From positions 1 through 64,000 of the forward strand of contig CAVJTU010000005.1 of assembly GCA_963652495.1 (NCBI GenBank): a stretch of DNA of 64,000 bases. The letters are read 5' to 3'. This stretch comes from Anthropogastromicrobium sp963652495. Lineage in GTDB: Bacteria; Bacillota; Clostridia; Lachnospirales; Lachnospiraceae. Below, one piece after another: positions 26,033 through 35,236 of the stretch. The stretch's first letter is position 1; each line of letters starts with the position of its first letter. The notes below the pieces were generated by a model. It had not been told where the DNA came from and ran no database searches. It saw nothing but the letters and a program-made list of their open reading frames with translations. A program made the translations under genes and the position numbers.

Positions 26033-27346
26033 ATGGCTGAAAAACGTTCCTCGATGAAAAAGAAACAAGAGCAGCAGCGCAAGAAGGCTGCAAAGGCGAG
26101 AAGAGTCAGACGAACACTCTTAGTAATTACCGAGTTTTTGCTTGTTTGCGCGCTTTCTATCTGTTGTTATGCCGTCAGCATTCTCAATACAATGCAGCGC
26201 TCGACAATCAATCAGGATGAAATTTACATTGCAACGTTTGCCAATAATGAGAATAACGGTCAGAATGAGGAGACACAGGCAGCCGCCCCAGATGATTCAA
26301 AGAGTGAAGAGAAAGAGCAGACAAAGGAAAACGAAGCAGAGGTTTCGGGTGAGCAGATCACAGAGTCAAGCTCGGCAGTCAAGCCCAATGGTGCAATCAA
26401 CGTAAGCGAGGTTACACAGGCTACGACGGCAGATGATATTTTAAGTCATCAGGAAACCGTAAATGGTTATTGGAACATCCTGCTTGTCGGTGTAGATGCC
26501 AGAGATCAGGCAAATCTTGGCGGTGGAGAAGGAAATCAGTCAGATGTCATGATGATCTGCAGCATTAATGTAAAGACAAAGGAAGTAAAACTGGTATCAG
26601 TCTACCGTGATACGCTGTTAAAGATGTATTCAAGAGATGCGTTTGATCTTGCCAATGCAGAGTACGCAAAGAGCAGTGATACCAATATGATCAGTATGAT
26701 CAATATGAATCTGGATCTTCAGATTCAGGATATGGTTGTTGTCAACTGGGCAGCATTGATTCGTGTCATTGATGCGATTGGTGGTATTTATCTGGATGTC
26801 ACTCAGGAAGAGATCGATAAAGGATATATTACCGGTTACATTACTGAGATAGAAGAGGCAACCGGTATCTGGCAGCCGCAGATCACTCAGGGAGGTTATC
26901 AGCTGTGTAATGGAGTATATGCCGTTGCATATTGCCGCAACCGCTATTCAACCGGTATGGACATGGGGCGTACTAGCCGTCAAAGAGAAGTCATTGAGAA
27001 GATGCTCGAACAGGCAAAGCAGGCTTCGCCATCTGCACTGTTGACAGCAGTGCGTTATGCGTGTCCAAATATCAACACGACGTTGACAAACGAAGAATTG
27101 TTTGCATTGGCAGCTGATGTAAACAGCTATACCATCGTTGATACAGATGGTTTCCCATACACATACGATCTGACACTTGGAACCACTGGCGTATTTGGAG
27201 TGAAAGATTCACTGGTTTGCACGGATCTGGTAGGCGATGTAAAGAAGCTTCACACTTATCTGTTTGGTGATGACGGATATGAGCCGTCTCAGACGGTAAA
27301 GGACATCAGCTATACAATTCAGAGTGCATTTGGTCTTATCCAGTAA
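26033..27346 (+). CDS. LytR-CpsA-Psr (LCP) family glycan attachment enzyme
   Basis: 437 residues. A strongly basic start (KRSSMKKKQEQQRKKAAKARR), one membrane helix (about 28-50), a Glu/Gln-rich linker and an LCP domain with NILLVGVDARDQ, QSDVMMICSINVKTKEVKLVSVYRD and YCRNRYSTGMDMGRTSRQREVIEKML. The key acidic and arginine positions are conserved, unlike in the LCP protein at 778-1863. It should transfer the finished polysaccharide from undecaprenyl pyrophosphate to peptidoglycan. It is the last gene of the locus, closed by a terminator at 27357. Confidence 0.93.
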   Translation: MAEKRSSMKKKQEQQRKKAAKARRVRRTLLVITEFLLVCALSICCYAVSILNTMQRSTINQDEIYIATFANNENNGQNEETQAAAPDDSKSEEKEQTKENEAEVSGEQITESSSAVKPNGAINVSEVTQATTADDILSHQETVNGYWNILLVGVDARDQANLGGGEGNQSDVMMICSINVKTKEVKLVSVYRDTLLKMYSRDAFDLANAEYAKSSDTNMISMINMNLDLQIQDMVVVNWAALIRVIDAIGGIYLDVTQEEIDKGYITGYITEIEEATGIWQPQITQGGYQLCNGVYAVAYCRNRYSTGMDMGRTSRQREVIEKMLEQAKQASPSALLTAVRYACPNINTTLTNEELFALAADVNSYTIVDTDGFPYTYDLTLGTTGVFGVKDSLVCTDLVGDVKKLHTYLFGDDGYEPSQTVKDISYTIQSAFGLIQ

Positions 27347-27356
27347 CAGAGTCAGG

Positions 27357-27403
27357 ATCCTGCATATCACAGCAAAAGTGGTGTGCAGGATTTTTTTTTT
27401 GTT
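27357..27403 (+). terminator. Terminator of the polysaccharide locus
   Basis: A 14-bp stem ATCCTGCATATCAC/GTGGTGTGCAGGAT with one A-G type mismatch region, then at least nine T residues. Confidence 0.92.
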
Positions 27404-27563
27404 TTTCACAAATGATTGAAAAAATGTACACAGTTTAAACACAGATGATTGATAGTATATAGACGTAATAAAGAAAGAGAGCCACAGCGAAAGCAAACAG
27501 ATCAAAGCGAATGATTCCGATCCGGGTGCTTTCCATAAAGGCTGAAAATATAGGAGGTCTATT

Positions 27564-28985
27564 ATGATGTACCCAGAAAGCAATTTTAATTATGATAATG
27601 ACAATAAAGGCAACAGAAAGCAGAGAAGACAGAATAAGCAAAGAAGAAGCCTTCACAAGGCAGCAGCCATTTTAGCAGGCGTTGCAGTGATCGGAGGAAG
27701 CTTCTGGGGAGGTTCTGTACTGACACAGAATACAACAAATACTACTGTTGAGGCTGCCTCTGTAATGAATCTGTCAAAGGATGAGACTACACCGGATATT
27801 GTAGCATCTTCCCTTAGCGATTATTCTGAGTTAGCAGCAAAATGTCTGCCGCAGGTTGTTTCTGTAACAAATGTCATTGAGGTGACAAGCACTTCAAGCA
27901 GTGGCAACGATATGTTTAACTTTTTCTATGGCAGTCGTGGACAGAGCCAGGGACAGACTTCCACACAGGAGACCGAAGCATATGGTTCCGGTGTTATCAT
28001 TGGAAAGACGGATGACGAGCTGTTGATCGTAACCAACAACCATGTTGCTGTTTATGATAAGTCTGGCAATACCATGTACTATAGTTACACTGCTTCTACC
28101 ACAGGAAGAAAGGTTACTTTTGTTGATGGAACTGAAGTAGATGCAAACTTAAAGGGTGCCGATGCAGATGCCGACATCGCAGTTCTGGCGATAAAGCTGT
28201 CTGATATCCCGGAGGATACTTTAAATGCCATCTCAGTTGCTACAATCGCTAATTCGGATGATGTAAAGGTAGGTCAGGGCGTTATGGCAATCGGAAATGC
28301 ACTTGGTCTTGGTCAGACTACCACGTTTGGTCATGTCAGTGCATTAAATAAGGATGTCACCACATCAGATGATAATGTGACCAGAAGCATGATGCAGATT
28401 GATGCAGCCATCAACGAAGGCAACAGCGGCGGCGGACTGTTCGATGCAAATGGCAATCTGATCGGAATCAACTCCGCAAAGAGTTCCGGCGAAGGCGTTG
28501 AGGGTATGGGTTATGCAATCCCGATTTCTTCCGTAGAGGATCTGATCAATAACATGATGAACCAGAAGACAAAGGTTCAGGTTGACGAGGATCAGAGAGG
28601 TTATCTTGGTATCCAGGGTGTTGATGTACCGAGTGAGTATGTTGAGAAGTTTGGTATGCCGGAAGGCGCTATGGTAACAAAAATTACTGCTGGCAGCCCG
28701 GCAGAGACAGCAGGTCTTCAGGTGAGTGATATCATTACCGCAGTTGACGGACAAAAGGTATCCAGCTATGATGCACTGAGAACGGCACTTTCTTATTATG
28801 CATCTGGCGAGAGCGTAACCATTACCGTTCAGAGACCGAGTGGCAACCAGTATACCGAGACTGAGCTTACTGTGACATTGACGGATCGCGCTTCCATTAC
28901 AGACACCACTGAGGCTGATTCTAGTGATGAGACGGAGTCCGAAGAGGAAGCAGAGCAGCAGATTCAGATGCAGAAGGCACAGTAA
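27564..28985 (+). CDS. HtrA-type membrane serine protease with PDZ domain
   Basis: 473 residues. A basic Asn/Gln-rich start and a membrane anchor (about 31-52) come before the trypsin-like domain. The catalytic triad is visible: His in TNNHV, Asp in DADIAVL and Ser in NEGNSGGGLFD. A PDZ domain follows (GYLGIQGVDVP, then AGSPAETAGLQVSDIITAVDG). The tail is acidic. HtrA proteases remove misfolded proteins at the cell surface. AGGAGG is well placed. It forms its own unit with a terminator at 29063. Confidence 0.94.
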   Translation: MMYPESNFNYDNDNKGNRKQRRQNKQRRSLHKAAAILAGVAVIGGSFWGGSVLTQNTTNTTVEAASVMNLSKDETTPDIVASSLSDYSELAAKCLPQVVSVTNVIEVTSTSSSGNDMFNFFYGSRGQSQGQTSTQETEAYGSGVIIGKTDDELLIVTNNHVAVYDKSGNTMYYSYTASTTGRKVTFVDGTEVDANLKGADADADIAVLAIKLSDIPEDTLNAISVATIANSDDVKVGQGVMAIGNALGLGQTTTFGHVSALNKDVTTSDDNVTRSMMQIDAAINEGNSGGGLFDANGNLIGINSAKSSGEGVEGMGYAIPISSVEDLINNMMNQKTKVQVDEDQRGYLGIQGVDVPSEYVEKFGMPEGAMVTKITAGSPAETAGLQVSDIITAVDGQKVSSYDALRTALSYYASGESVTITVQRPSGNQYTETELTVTLTDRASITDTTEADSSDETESEEEAEQQIQMQKAQ

Positions 28986-29062
28986 TTTTGCAATAGTTTA
29001 AGAAGGTTTGATTGGCTTTACCCGGAAGGTTGTGTTGTCCGGAAGGGTTAATACATATTGGA

Positions 29063-29103
29063 AAAGGCACATCAGCTTAGAAGGCTGGTGTGCCTTTTTT
29101 GTA
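29063..29103 (+). terminator. Terminator of the htrA-type gene
   Basis: A 13-bp stem AAGGCACATCAGC/GCTGGTGTGCCTT followed by TTTTTTG. The 28986-29062 stretch before it holds a duplicated CCGGAAGG word and no gene. Confidence 0.9.
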
Positions 29104-29207
29104 TGTGTCCCGGAAGTTCTATGAAGGTGGACTTCGGCAAGGTTATGATGCATCAGAAGTCCGAATACTACATAAAAATAGGTAAGGCCATAGAAAAAGA
29201 GTCTGGT

Positions 29208-29891
29208 ATGCATTGGTTGCAGGAAAGTAAATTAAAAAAGAATAAATACGTAGTTATGTTGCTATTGACTGCTGTAATATTTTCCTTTTATGTATTGGCG
29301 AAGGGGGAAAATGAATCCATTGTCTGGCAAAAGGATGAAAAAAAGGTCGCAATCACATTTGATGATGGGCCAGATGCAAAAACAACTGCTTTACTGCTTG
29401 ACGGACTGAAAGCGAGAGGCGTGCGCGCCTCCTTTTTTGTAATCGGTGAGAAGGCAGAGCAAAATCCTAAATTGATTCTTCGCATGAAGAAAGAAGGTCA
29501 TTTGATAGGAAATCACACGTACAGTCATGTTCAGTTAAATGCGCTAAGCATCAATCAGGCATGTTCGCAGGTAAAGGCTGCAAATGATGTTATTGAGGGA
29601 ATTACTGGGCAGGAGGTTATCTATTTAAGGCCGCCATATGGAGAGTGGAATCATAAAAAAGACTGCCCACAGGATATGATTGTCGTTTACTGGGATGTGG
29701 ATCCGCTTGACTGGAAACGCACCGATACCGGGCAGATTGCAGCAGATATTTTGCGTCAGGTGAAGCCGGGGGATATTATTTTATTACACGATATTTATGA
29801 GACCAGTGTGCAGGCGGCCTTTCTTGTAATTGATGAATTGTATCGTCAGGGCTACGAGTTTGTTACCGTAGATGAATTGATGTTTGTGTGA
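29208..29891 (+). CDS. Polysaccharide deacetylase (NodB domain), membrane anchored
   Basis: About 227 residues. One N-terminal membrane helix (KYVVMLLLTAVIFSFYVLA) precedes a NodB domain with all five motifs: ITFDDGPDAKT (catalytic Asp and metal Asp), GNHTYSHVQL (metal histidines), RPPYGEWN, YWDVDPLDWKR and ILLHD. It should remove acetyl groups from peptidoglycan or another amino-sugar polymer at the surface. The start is uncertain. ATG at 29208 gives a short cytoplasmic tail, while a longer frame reaches back to a TTG at 29058 that lies inside the htrA terminator and is rejected. Confidence 0.88.
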   Translation: MHWLQESKLKKNKYVVMLLLTAVIFSFYVLAKGENESIVWQKDEKKVAITFDDGPDAKTTALLLDGLKARGVRASFFVIGEKAEQNPKLILRMKKEGHLIGNHTYSHVQLNALSINQACSQVKAANDVIEGITGQEVIYLRPPYGEWNHKKDCPQDMIVVYWDVDPLDWKRTDTGQIAADILRQVKPGDIILLHDIYETSVQAAFLVIDELYRQGYEFVTVDELMFV

Positions 29892-29936
29892 TGGGGGAAT
29901 TATGCTAAGATATTATGGTTTGCAAGATAAAATCAT

Positions 29937-30172
29937 AACGTAGATTAGCGGTGAGATGAGTTGCTTTTACGAGGCGGAACGTGTGGGAGCGGGCTTACGC
30001 AGTATCTAAGACAAAAAGGTGTGTAAAAGGTGCCGCGGGAACAAGTGACGCCGACAAAACAATCGTCGAACCGCCTTGTTGAACTATCGGGTTACACCAA
30101 AGGGATTGTCATTTCCATGAAAACGTGCTAAGATTGGAATGCCGGTTCCTAGACCCGGACAAAATGATTTGA
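29937..30172 (+). ncRNA. Structured non-coding RNA upstream of rarA (raiA-motif-like or 6S-like)
   Basis: A GC-rich, gene-free stretch of about 240 nt in front of rarA. The conserved-looking core has TTTTACGAGGCGGAACG near the 5' side, GCGGGCTTACG, CCGCGGGAACAAG, GACGCCGACAAAA and CGTCGAACCGCCTTGTTGAAC. ACGAGGCGG pairs with CCGCCTTGT over 9 bp across about 110 nt, and CGAC pairs with GTCG in a local hairpin. A second copy (38250-38416) has the same blocks in the same order and a different stem at the same place (TTACGA/TCGTAA), which argues for a selected RNA fold. From memory it resembles the large raiA RNA motif of Firmicutes. 6S RNA is the rival, since a 6S gene neighbours rarA in Bacillus. 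The family is not settled without a covariance search. Confidence 0.6.
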
Positions 30173-30185
30173 CAGGACAACGCAT

Positions 30186-31511
30186 ATGGATTTATTTGAT
30201 TATATGAGAGAAACGCAGCAAAAGGAGTCTCCTCTTGCCTCGCGTATGCGCCCAAAGACGCTCGACGAAGTGGTTGGACAAAAGCACATCATTGGAAAAA
30301 ACAAGATGCTGTACCGCGCAATCAAGGCTGATAAGCTTAGTTCTGTTATCTTTTACGGCCCTCCGGGAACCGGAAAGACAACGCTTGCGATGGTGATTGC
30401 CAACACGACCAGTTCGGAATTTACTCAGCTAAATGCAACAGTTGCCGGGAAAAAGGATATGGAAGATGTGGTAAAGCGTGCGAAGGATTTACAGGGCATG
30501 TATGGCCGCAGAACCATCCTTTTTATTGATGAGATTCACCGATTCAATAAAGGACAGCAGGATTATCTGCTTCCTTTTGTGGAAGACGGAACCATCATTT
30601 TGATCGGTGCGACGACTGAGAACCCATATTTTGAGGTTAATCCGGCTTTGATTTCCAGATCAATCATTTTTGAACTGCATAATCTGGAAAAAGAGGATAT
30701 AAGAGAGCTGATTGAGCGCGCCGTGCGTGATCCGGTGCGCGGTATGGGAAGCTATCATGCGGTATTAGAGGCAGATGCCGCTGAGTTTTTGAGCGACGCA
30801 GCAAATGGCGATGCGCGTGCGGCATTAAATGGAATCGAGCTGGCGGTGCTGACGACGGATCGCAGTGAGGACGGCTTGATTCATATCACACTTGAGACAG
30901 CACAGGAGTGCATCCAAAAGCGTGCAGTGCGCTACGATAAGAGTGGTGACAATCATTATGATACGATCAGCGCATTTATCAAGAGTATGCGCGGTTCGGA
31001 TCCGGATGCTGCTGTCTATTATCTGGCGCGGATGCTGTATGCAGGTGAGGATATCAAATTTATCGCAAGGCGTATCATGATCTGTGCGTCGGAGGATGTC
31101 GGGAATGCCGATCCGCAGGCACTTGTCGTGGCGGTGGCTGCATCACAGGCTGTTGAGCGTATCGGTATGCCGGAGGCGCAGATTATTTTGTCTCATGCTG
31201 CTACTTACGTAGCGTGTGCGCCAAAGAGCAATGCAGCATGTGTGGCAATCTCAGAAGCGATGGATTACGTGCAAAATCATAAGACACCGCCGATCCCGGA
31301 TCATTTAAAGGATGCGCATTATAAAAGTGCAGGCAAGCTCGGTCATGGAGACGGATACAAGTATGCACACAATTATCCAAACCACTATGTCAAACAGCAA
31401 TATTTGCCGGATACCGTGGAAAATGAGCATTTTTATCATCCATCGGAGAATGGATATGAAAAGACTATTGTGCAGCACTTGACAAGAATCCGTAAAGAGG
31501 CAGAGGAATAA
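30186..31511 (+). CDS. rarA: Replication-associated recombination protein RarA (MgsA)
   Basis: 441 residues, standard length. SPLASRMRPKTLDEVVGQKHIIG opens the AAA+ domain. Walker A is FYGPPGTGKTTLAM and Walker B is TILFIDEIHRFNKGQQD, with sensor 1 at LIGATTENPYFEVN. The C-terminal tetramer and lid part has RGSDPDAAVYYLARMLYAGED and GHGDGYKYAHNYPNHYVKQQYLPD. It acts on stalled replication forks and single-stranded DNA gaps. Ribosome binding site GACAGGAC. The structured RNA ends just upstream. Confidence 0.95.
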   Translation: MDLFDYMRETQQKESPLASRMRPKTLDEVVGQKHIIGKNKMLYRAIKADKLSSVIFYGPPGTGKTTLAMVIANTTSSEFTQLNATVAGKKDMEDVVKRAKDLQGMYGRRTILFIDEIHRFNKGQQDYLLPFVEDGTIILIGATTENPYFEVNPALISRSIIFELHNLEKEDIRELIERAVRDPVRGMGSYHAVLEADAAEFLSDAANGDARAALNGIELAVLTTDRSEDGLIHITLETAQECIQKRAVRYDKSGDNHYDTISAFIKSMRGSDPDAAVYYLARMLYAGEDIKFIARRIMICASEDVGNADPQALVVAVAASQAVERIGMPEAQIILSHAATYVACAPKSNAACVAISEAMDYVQNHKTPPIPDHLKDAHYKSAGKLGHGDGYKYAHNYPNHYVKQQYLPDTVENEHFYHPSENGYEKTIVQHLTRIRKEAEE

Positions 31512-31587
31512 GGCAGGAAAGTATCGGTAGAAAGACCGATTGTGACAGTGAGGACGGATAGACAAAAGTAGGATACAGGAGAAGAAT

Positions 31588-33372
31588 ATGGACGACAAAC
31601 GAATTAGCACACTACGAGCAATCATGAAGAGCGAAGGAATTGATTATTATTATATTCCGACAGCAGATTTTCATGAGTCCGAATATGTTGTAGACTATTT
31701 TAAGGCAAGAAAATATATGACTGGATTTACCGGTTCGGCAGGTGTTGCCGTGATCGGTCCGGACGAGGCATGGCTGTGGACAGATGGACGTTATTTCATT
31801 CAGGCAGCTGCGCAGATTAAAGGCTCTGGCTTTGGGCTGATGAAGATGGGACAGGAAGGCGTTCCGACTGTGATGCAATATTTAGAGGAAAAGCTTCAGG
31901 AGGGAGAATGCATCGGTTTTGATGCGAGAGTGGTTAATACGACAGATGCAGGCGAGTTTGCCAAGATTGCAGCAAAGAAGCACGGAAGCTTAAAGACAGA
32001 TAAGGATCTTGCAGATGAAGTGTGGACAGACCGTCCGGTGCTCATTCATCAGCCAGCCGATATTTTAAAGGAAGAGTTCAGTGGTGAATCTACTGCATCC
32101 AAGCTTGCCCGCGTGCGAAAGAAGATGGAAAAAGAGGATGCACAGTATCATATCGTAAGTACACTGGATGATATTGCGTGGATCTTAAATGTCAGAGGCG
32201 ATGACATTCCGCATGTTCCGGTTGTGCTGTCTTTCCTTATAATCGGAAAAGAGAATGCAATGTGGTTTGTCGAGGAGAACGCACTTAGCGATGCAATTAA
32301 GGCAATGGCAGCAGAGTGCGGCGTCACCATTCGTCCATATGAGGAAGTTTATGCCTATGCAGCGACCATCCCAGAGCACAGCACTGTTCTTCTTGACAAG
32401 AGAAAGGTAAATTATCGCATCACAAATGCATTGTCGGAAACCATTCATATTGTAGATAAGGCAAATCCGTCGCAGCTGATGAAGGCCATCAAGAATGAGA
32501 TCGAGTTAGAGAATACCAGAAAGGCTCATCTGCTTGACGGCATTGCTGTAACGAAGTTTATGTATTGGTTAAAGAAGAATGTCGGAACGATTCCAATGGA
32601 TGAGGTAAGTGTATCGGATTATCTGCAAAGCCTTCGCGCACAGATGGAGGGCTATCGTGATATCAGCTTTGATACAATCGCAGGCTACAATGCAAATGCA
32701 GCGATGATGCATTATAAGGCAGAGCCAGAGACCGCAGCAAAGCTAGAGCCGCAGGGTATGCTTTTGGTTGATTCCGGCGGACATTATGACACTGGAACAA
32801 CCGATATCACAAGAACCTTTGTGCTCGGACCGATTTCCGATATCCAGAAGAAGCACTTCACAATGGTAGTAAAAAGCAACATGAATCTGGCAAATGTGCG
32901 CTTCCTCTATGGCTGCAACGGTATTTGCCTTGATGTGATCTGCCGTGAGCCAATCTGGAAGGAGAATCTGGATTACCAGTGCGGAACCGGACATGGTGTG
33001 GGTTATCTGTTAAATGTCCACGAGGGGCCAAACAGCTTCCGCTGGCAGTATCGTCCGGGTTTTGACGCACCGTTTGAGGCCGGTATGGTAACAACCGATG
33101 AACCAGGTATCTATTTGCAGGATCAGTACGGAATCCGTACCGAGAATGAGTTAATTTGTGTTAAGGGCGAGAAGAACCAGTACGGTCAGTTTATGGGATT
33201 CGAGAACATTACTTACGTTCCGATCGATCTTGATGGCATTGACAAGCAGTATCTGAATGCAGAGGATGTAAAGCAGCTCAACGATTATCACAAGATGGTA
33301 TATGAGAAGATTTCTCCGTACATGACACCAGAGGAGAATGAGTGGCTGAAGGAGTATACGAGAGCAATCTGA
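31588..33372 (+). CDS. Xaa-Pro aminopeptidase (M24 family, three-domain type)
   Basis: 594 residues. Two N-terminal creatinase-like domains (from MDDKRISTLRAIMKSEGIDYYYIPTAD) precede a C-terminal pita-bread domain. The five metal ligands can be seen: two Asp in LLVDSGGHYDTGTTDITRT, His in GTGHGVGYLLNVHEG, and Glu residues in TDEPGIYLQ and RTENELIC. This is the large aminopeptidase P form, about 600 residues, that removes an N-terminal residue before proline. It is cytosolic. AGGAGAAGAAT precedes the start, and a terminator follows at 33409. Confidence 0.94.
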   Translation: MDDKRISTLRAIMKSEGIDYYYIPTADFHESEYVVDYFKARKYMTGFTGSAGVAVIGPDEAWLWTDGRYFIQAAAQIKGSGFGLMKMGQEGVPTVMQYLEEKLQEGECIGFDARVVNTTDAGEFAKIAAKKHGSLKTDKDLADEVWTDRPVLIHQPADILKEEFSGESTASKLARVRKKMEKEDAQYHIVSTLDDIAWILNVRGDDIPHVPVVLSFLIIGKENAMWFVEENALSDAIKAMAAECGVTIRPYEEVYAYAATIPEHSTVLLDKRKVNYRITNALSETIHIVDKANPSQLMKAIKNEIELENTRKAHLLDGIAVTKFMYWLKKNVGTIPMDEVSVSDYLQSLRAQMEGYRDISFDTIAGYNANAAMMHYKAEPETAAKLEPQGMLLVDSGGHYDTGTTDITRTFVLGPISDIQKKHFTMVVKSNMNLANVRFLYGCNGICLDVICREPIWKENLDYQCGTGHGVGYLLNVHEGPNSFRWQYRPGFDAPFEAGMVTTDEPGIYLQDQYGIRTENELICVKGEKNQYGQFMGFENITYVPIDLDGIDKQYLNAEDVKQLNDYHKMVYEKISPYMTPEENEWLKEYTRAI

Positions 33373-33408
33373 AAGTGTTACAGTTCACGCGTCATGCGTT
33401 GTAGATAT

Positions 33409-33456
33409 AAAAAGGAACTTCAATGCTTTGGCAGGCAAAAGGAGTTCCTTTTTATC
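33409..33456 (+). terminator. Terminator of the aminopeptidase gene
   Basis: A 10-bp stem AAAAGGAACT/AGTTCCTTTT with a 23-nt loop and a T run. Confidence 0.8.
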
Positions 33457-33517
33457 CATTTTTATTACCCTGACTTTATACACAAAAGATTTTTTGTATA
33501 TGTCAAAAAAACACATT

Positions 33518-33536
33518 ATTTGTTATAATAACAAAT
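33518..33536 (+). promoter_or_regulatory. Palindrome over the -10 box of the radical SAM gene
   Basis: A perfect dyad with 9-bp arms, ATTTGTTAT and ATAACAAAT, around one central A. It contains TATAAT (33524-33529), so a protein bound here would block transcription. Half-sites TTGTTA/TAACAA recall Rex, but the spacing is 3 nt instead of the 6 of Rex operators. Confidence 0.6.
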
Positions 33537-33564
33537 GTTGAAAGACAAAAAGGAGGAAGTGGAC

Positions 33565-35064
33565 ATGGCTTCATTAGTTGAAAACGCACAGCATAAAGTA
33601 GAAAGAAAAGCTTTTGAGATAATGATCAATGGTATTGTTGGTAAGTTGACCAAGACAGACGATGTCGCAAAAAGACAGGAAACATTTCTGAGTCTTATTG
33701 ACAAGGCGGAGGCTTTCTGGGGAGATGGCACAGATAAGGCGACACTGGATAAGGTTCGAGAGTATATGAAGAATCCGGAAAACAGATGGATGAAGTTTTT
33801 GAACCGTGTTCTGGATGAGACAAATCCAAACTATGCGAAGAAATTCCTTTTGAATTTGGGATATGAAGCATTTTTCCGTGGAACAAAGACAATCCGAGCA
33901 AACCGAGAAAAGTATAATTGCAATATTCCGTGGCTGATCCTGTTTGACCCGACCGATGCATGCAACATGCACTGCGTAGGATGCTGGTCTGGTACATATG
34001 GTCACAAGAACAGCATGTCATACGAAGATATGGACAAGATCGTTACACAGGGTAAGGAACTTGGAACGTACCTTTACTTTATGACAGGTGGAGAACCTAC
34101 CGTTCGCAAGGCGGATATTTTAAAACTTGCTGAAAAGCATAATGATTGTATGTTTGGTCTTTTCTCAAACTCCACTTTGATTGATGATGCATTCTGTCAG
34201 AAGATTGTAGAGCTTGGAAATATCACATTCCTTCTTTCCATTGAAGGAACACCTGAGACAAATGACGGTCGTCGCGGTGACGGACATTACGCAGCGGTTA
34301 TAAAGGCAATGGATCTTTTGAAGAAATATGGTATCGTATTCGGCACTTCGATCTGCTATACTAGAGCGAATGTAGAGGCCGTTACCGATGAGAAGTTCTT
34401 ACGTTTCATCGCGGACAAGGGCGCACGTTTCGGATTTTATTTCCATTATATGCCAATCGGACAAAATGCAGCGCCGGAACTGATGCCGACATTAAAGCAG
34501 CGTGAAGAGATCATAAAGAAGATTCGCTGGGTTCGTACCGGAGACAATGATATCGGATTTTTCCCTATGGATTTCCAGAATGACGGAGAATTTGTTGGCG
34601 GATGTATTGCTGGTGGACGTAATTACTTCCATATCAATGCACAGGGCGATGCAGAGCCTTGCGTATTTATCCACTTCTCGGACTCCAATATCCATGACAA
34701 GTCAATTCTTGAGATGCTGCAGAGCCCATTGTTCAAGGCATATCATGAGGGACAGCCATTTAACAGAAATCATCTGCGTCCATGTCCAATGCTTGAGAAT
34801 CCAGATTTTTTAAGAGAAATGATCAACAAGACTGGTGCGAAGGGAACGAATGCGGAGGCAGAGGAGACCGTTGAGCATCTTTGTGCGAAGTGTGACCGCT
34901 ATGCAGAAGAGTGGGGACCTGTTGCTGATCGTATCTGGTCGGAGCAGAAGCATAAAAAGCTTCCTTATGAGAATTATACAGAAGAAAAGAGAGAACATCC
35001 AGAGCTTGCAGCATTCGAGCATGCAGACGGATCAAATGGACTTCGAGATGAGGACATCCAGTAA
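33565..35064 (+). CDS. Radical SAM protein with SPASM-like C-terminus
   Basis: 499 residues. An N-terminal helical region of about 110 residues (VENAQHKVERKAFEIMINGIVG) precedes the radical SAM core with the cluster motif CNMHCVGCW (CxxxCxxC), then YFMTGGEPT and LSIEGTPETND. Cysteines in GGCIAGGRNYFHINAQGDAEPCVF, RPCPMLENPDFL and HLCAKCDRY look like auxiliary cluster ligands of a SPASM or twitch type. The substrate is unknown and no peptide substrate gene is near. Related proteins are common in Lachnospiraceae. The start at 33565 follows AGGAGG. A palindromic operator candidate overlaps its promoter. Confidence 0.88.
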   Translation: MASLVENAQHKVERKAFEIMINGIVGKLTKTDDVAKRQETFLSLIDKAEAFWGDGTDKATLDKVREYMKNPENRWMKFLNRVLDETNPNYAKKFLLNLGYEAFFRGTKTIRANREKYNCNIPWLILFDPTDACNMHCVGCWSGTYGHKNSMSYEDMDKIVTQGKELGTYLYFMTGGEPTVRKADILKLAEKHNDCMFGLFSNSTLIDDAFCQKIVELGNITFLLSIEGTPETNDGRRGDGHYAAVIKAMDLLKKYGIVFGTSICYTRANVEAVTDEKFLRFIADKGARFGFYFHYMPIGQNAAPELMPTLKQREEIIKKIRWVRTGDNDIGFFPMDFQNDGEFVGGCIAGGRNYFHINAQGDAEPCVFIHFSDSNIHDKSILEMLQSPLFKAYHEGQPFNRNHLRPCPMLENPDFLREMINKTGAKGTNAEAEETVEHLCAKCDRYAEEWGPVADRIWSEQKHKKLPYENYTEEKREHPELAAFEHADGSNGLRDEDIQ

Positions 35065-35091
35065 TTGGTTCTTGTCACCATTGGCTTTGAG

Positions 35092-35124
35092 AATGAGGCT
35101 TCTTCGGAAGTCTCATTTTTTGTT
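35092..35124 (+). terminator. Terminator of the radical SAM gene
   Basis: An 11-bp stem AATGAGGCTTC/GAAGTCTCATT with a stable TTCG loop, then TTTTTTG. Confidence 0.9.
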
Positions 35125-35137
35125 GTATCGTAGAGTG

Positions 35138-35166
35138 TTGACGCGGTAAAAAAAGTCTGATATACT
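35138..35166 (+). promoter_or_regulatory. Promoter of thrC
   Basis: TTGACG, 17-bp spacer, TATACT. The leader to the ATG at 35237 is about 65 nt and includes GGTTAACC and GCTGCTTCTGCAGC hairpins. It is too short for a T-box. Confidence 0.8.
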
Positions 35167-35236
35167 TGTGTCCAACGGCGGTTAACCGTCTAACATAGCA
35201 AAATGGCTGCTTCTGCAGCAGAATGTGAGGAAAAGG

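Noticed and set aside
29058..29207. Upstream extension of the polysaccharide deacetylase frame from a TTG
   Set aside because: It lies in the htrA terminator stem and has no ribosome binding site. The NodB domain and its membrane anchor begin later.
29937..30172. Naming the RNA as tmRNA, RNase P RNA or SRP RNA
   Set aside because: No ACAG-type RNase P core, no GGAA/GGAAGC SRP tip and no tag reading frame or CCA-ended acceptor were found. raiA-like and 6S-like remain open.
33518..33536. Rex operator
   Set aside because: The half-sites fit, but the spacer is 3 nt, not 6, so a direct Rex call is not justified.
35167..35236. T-box or threonine attenuator before thrC
   Set aside because: The leader is only about 65 nt, with small hairpins, and lacks a T-box core sequence or a run of threonine codons.
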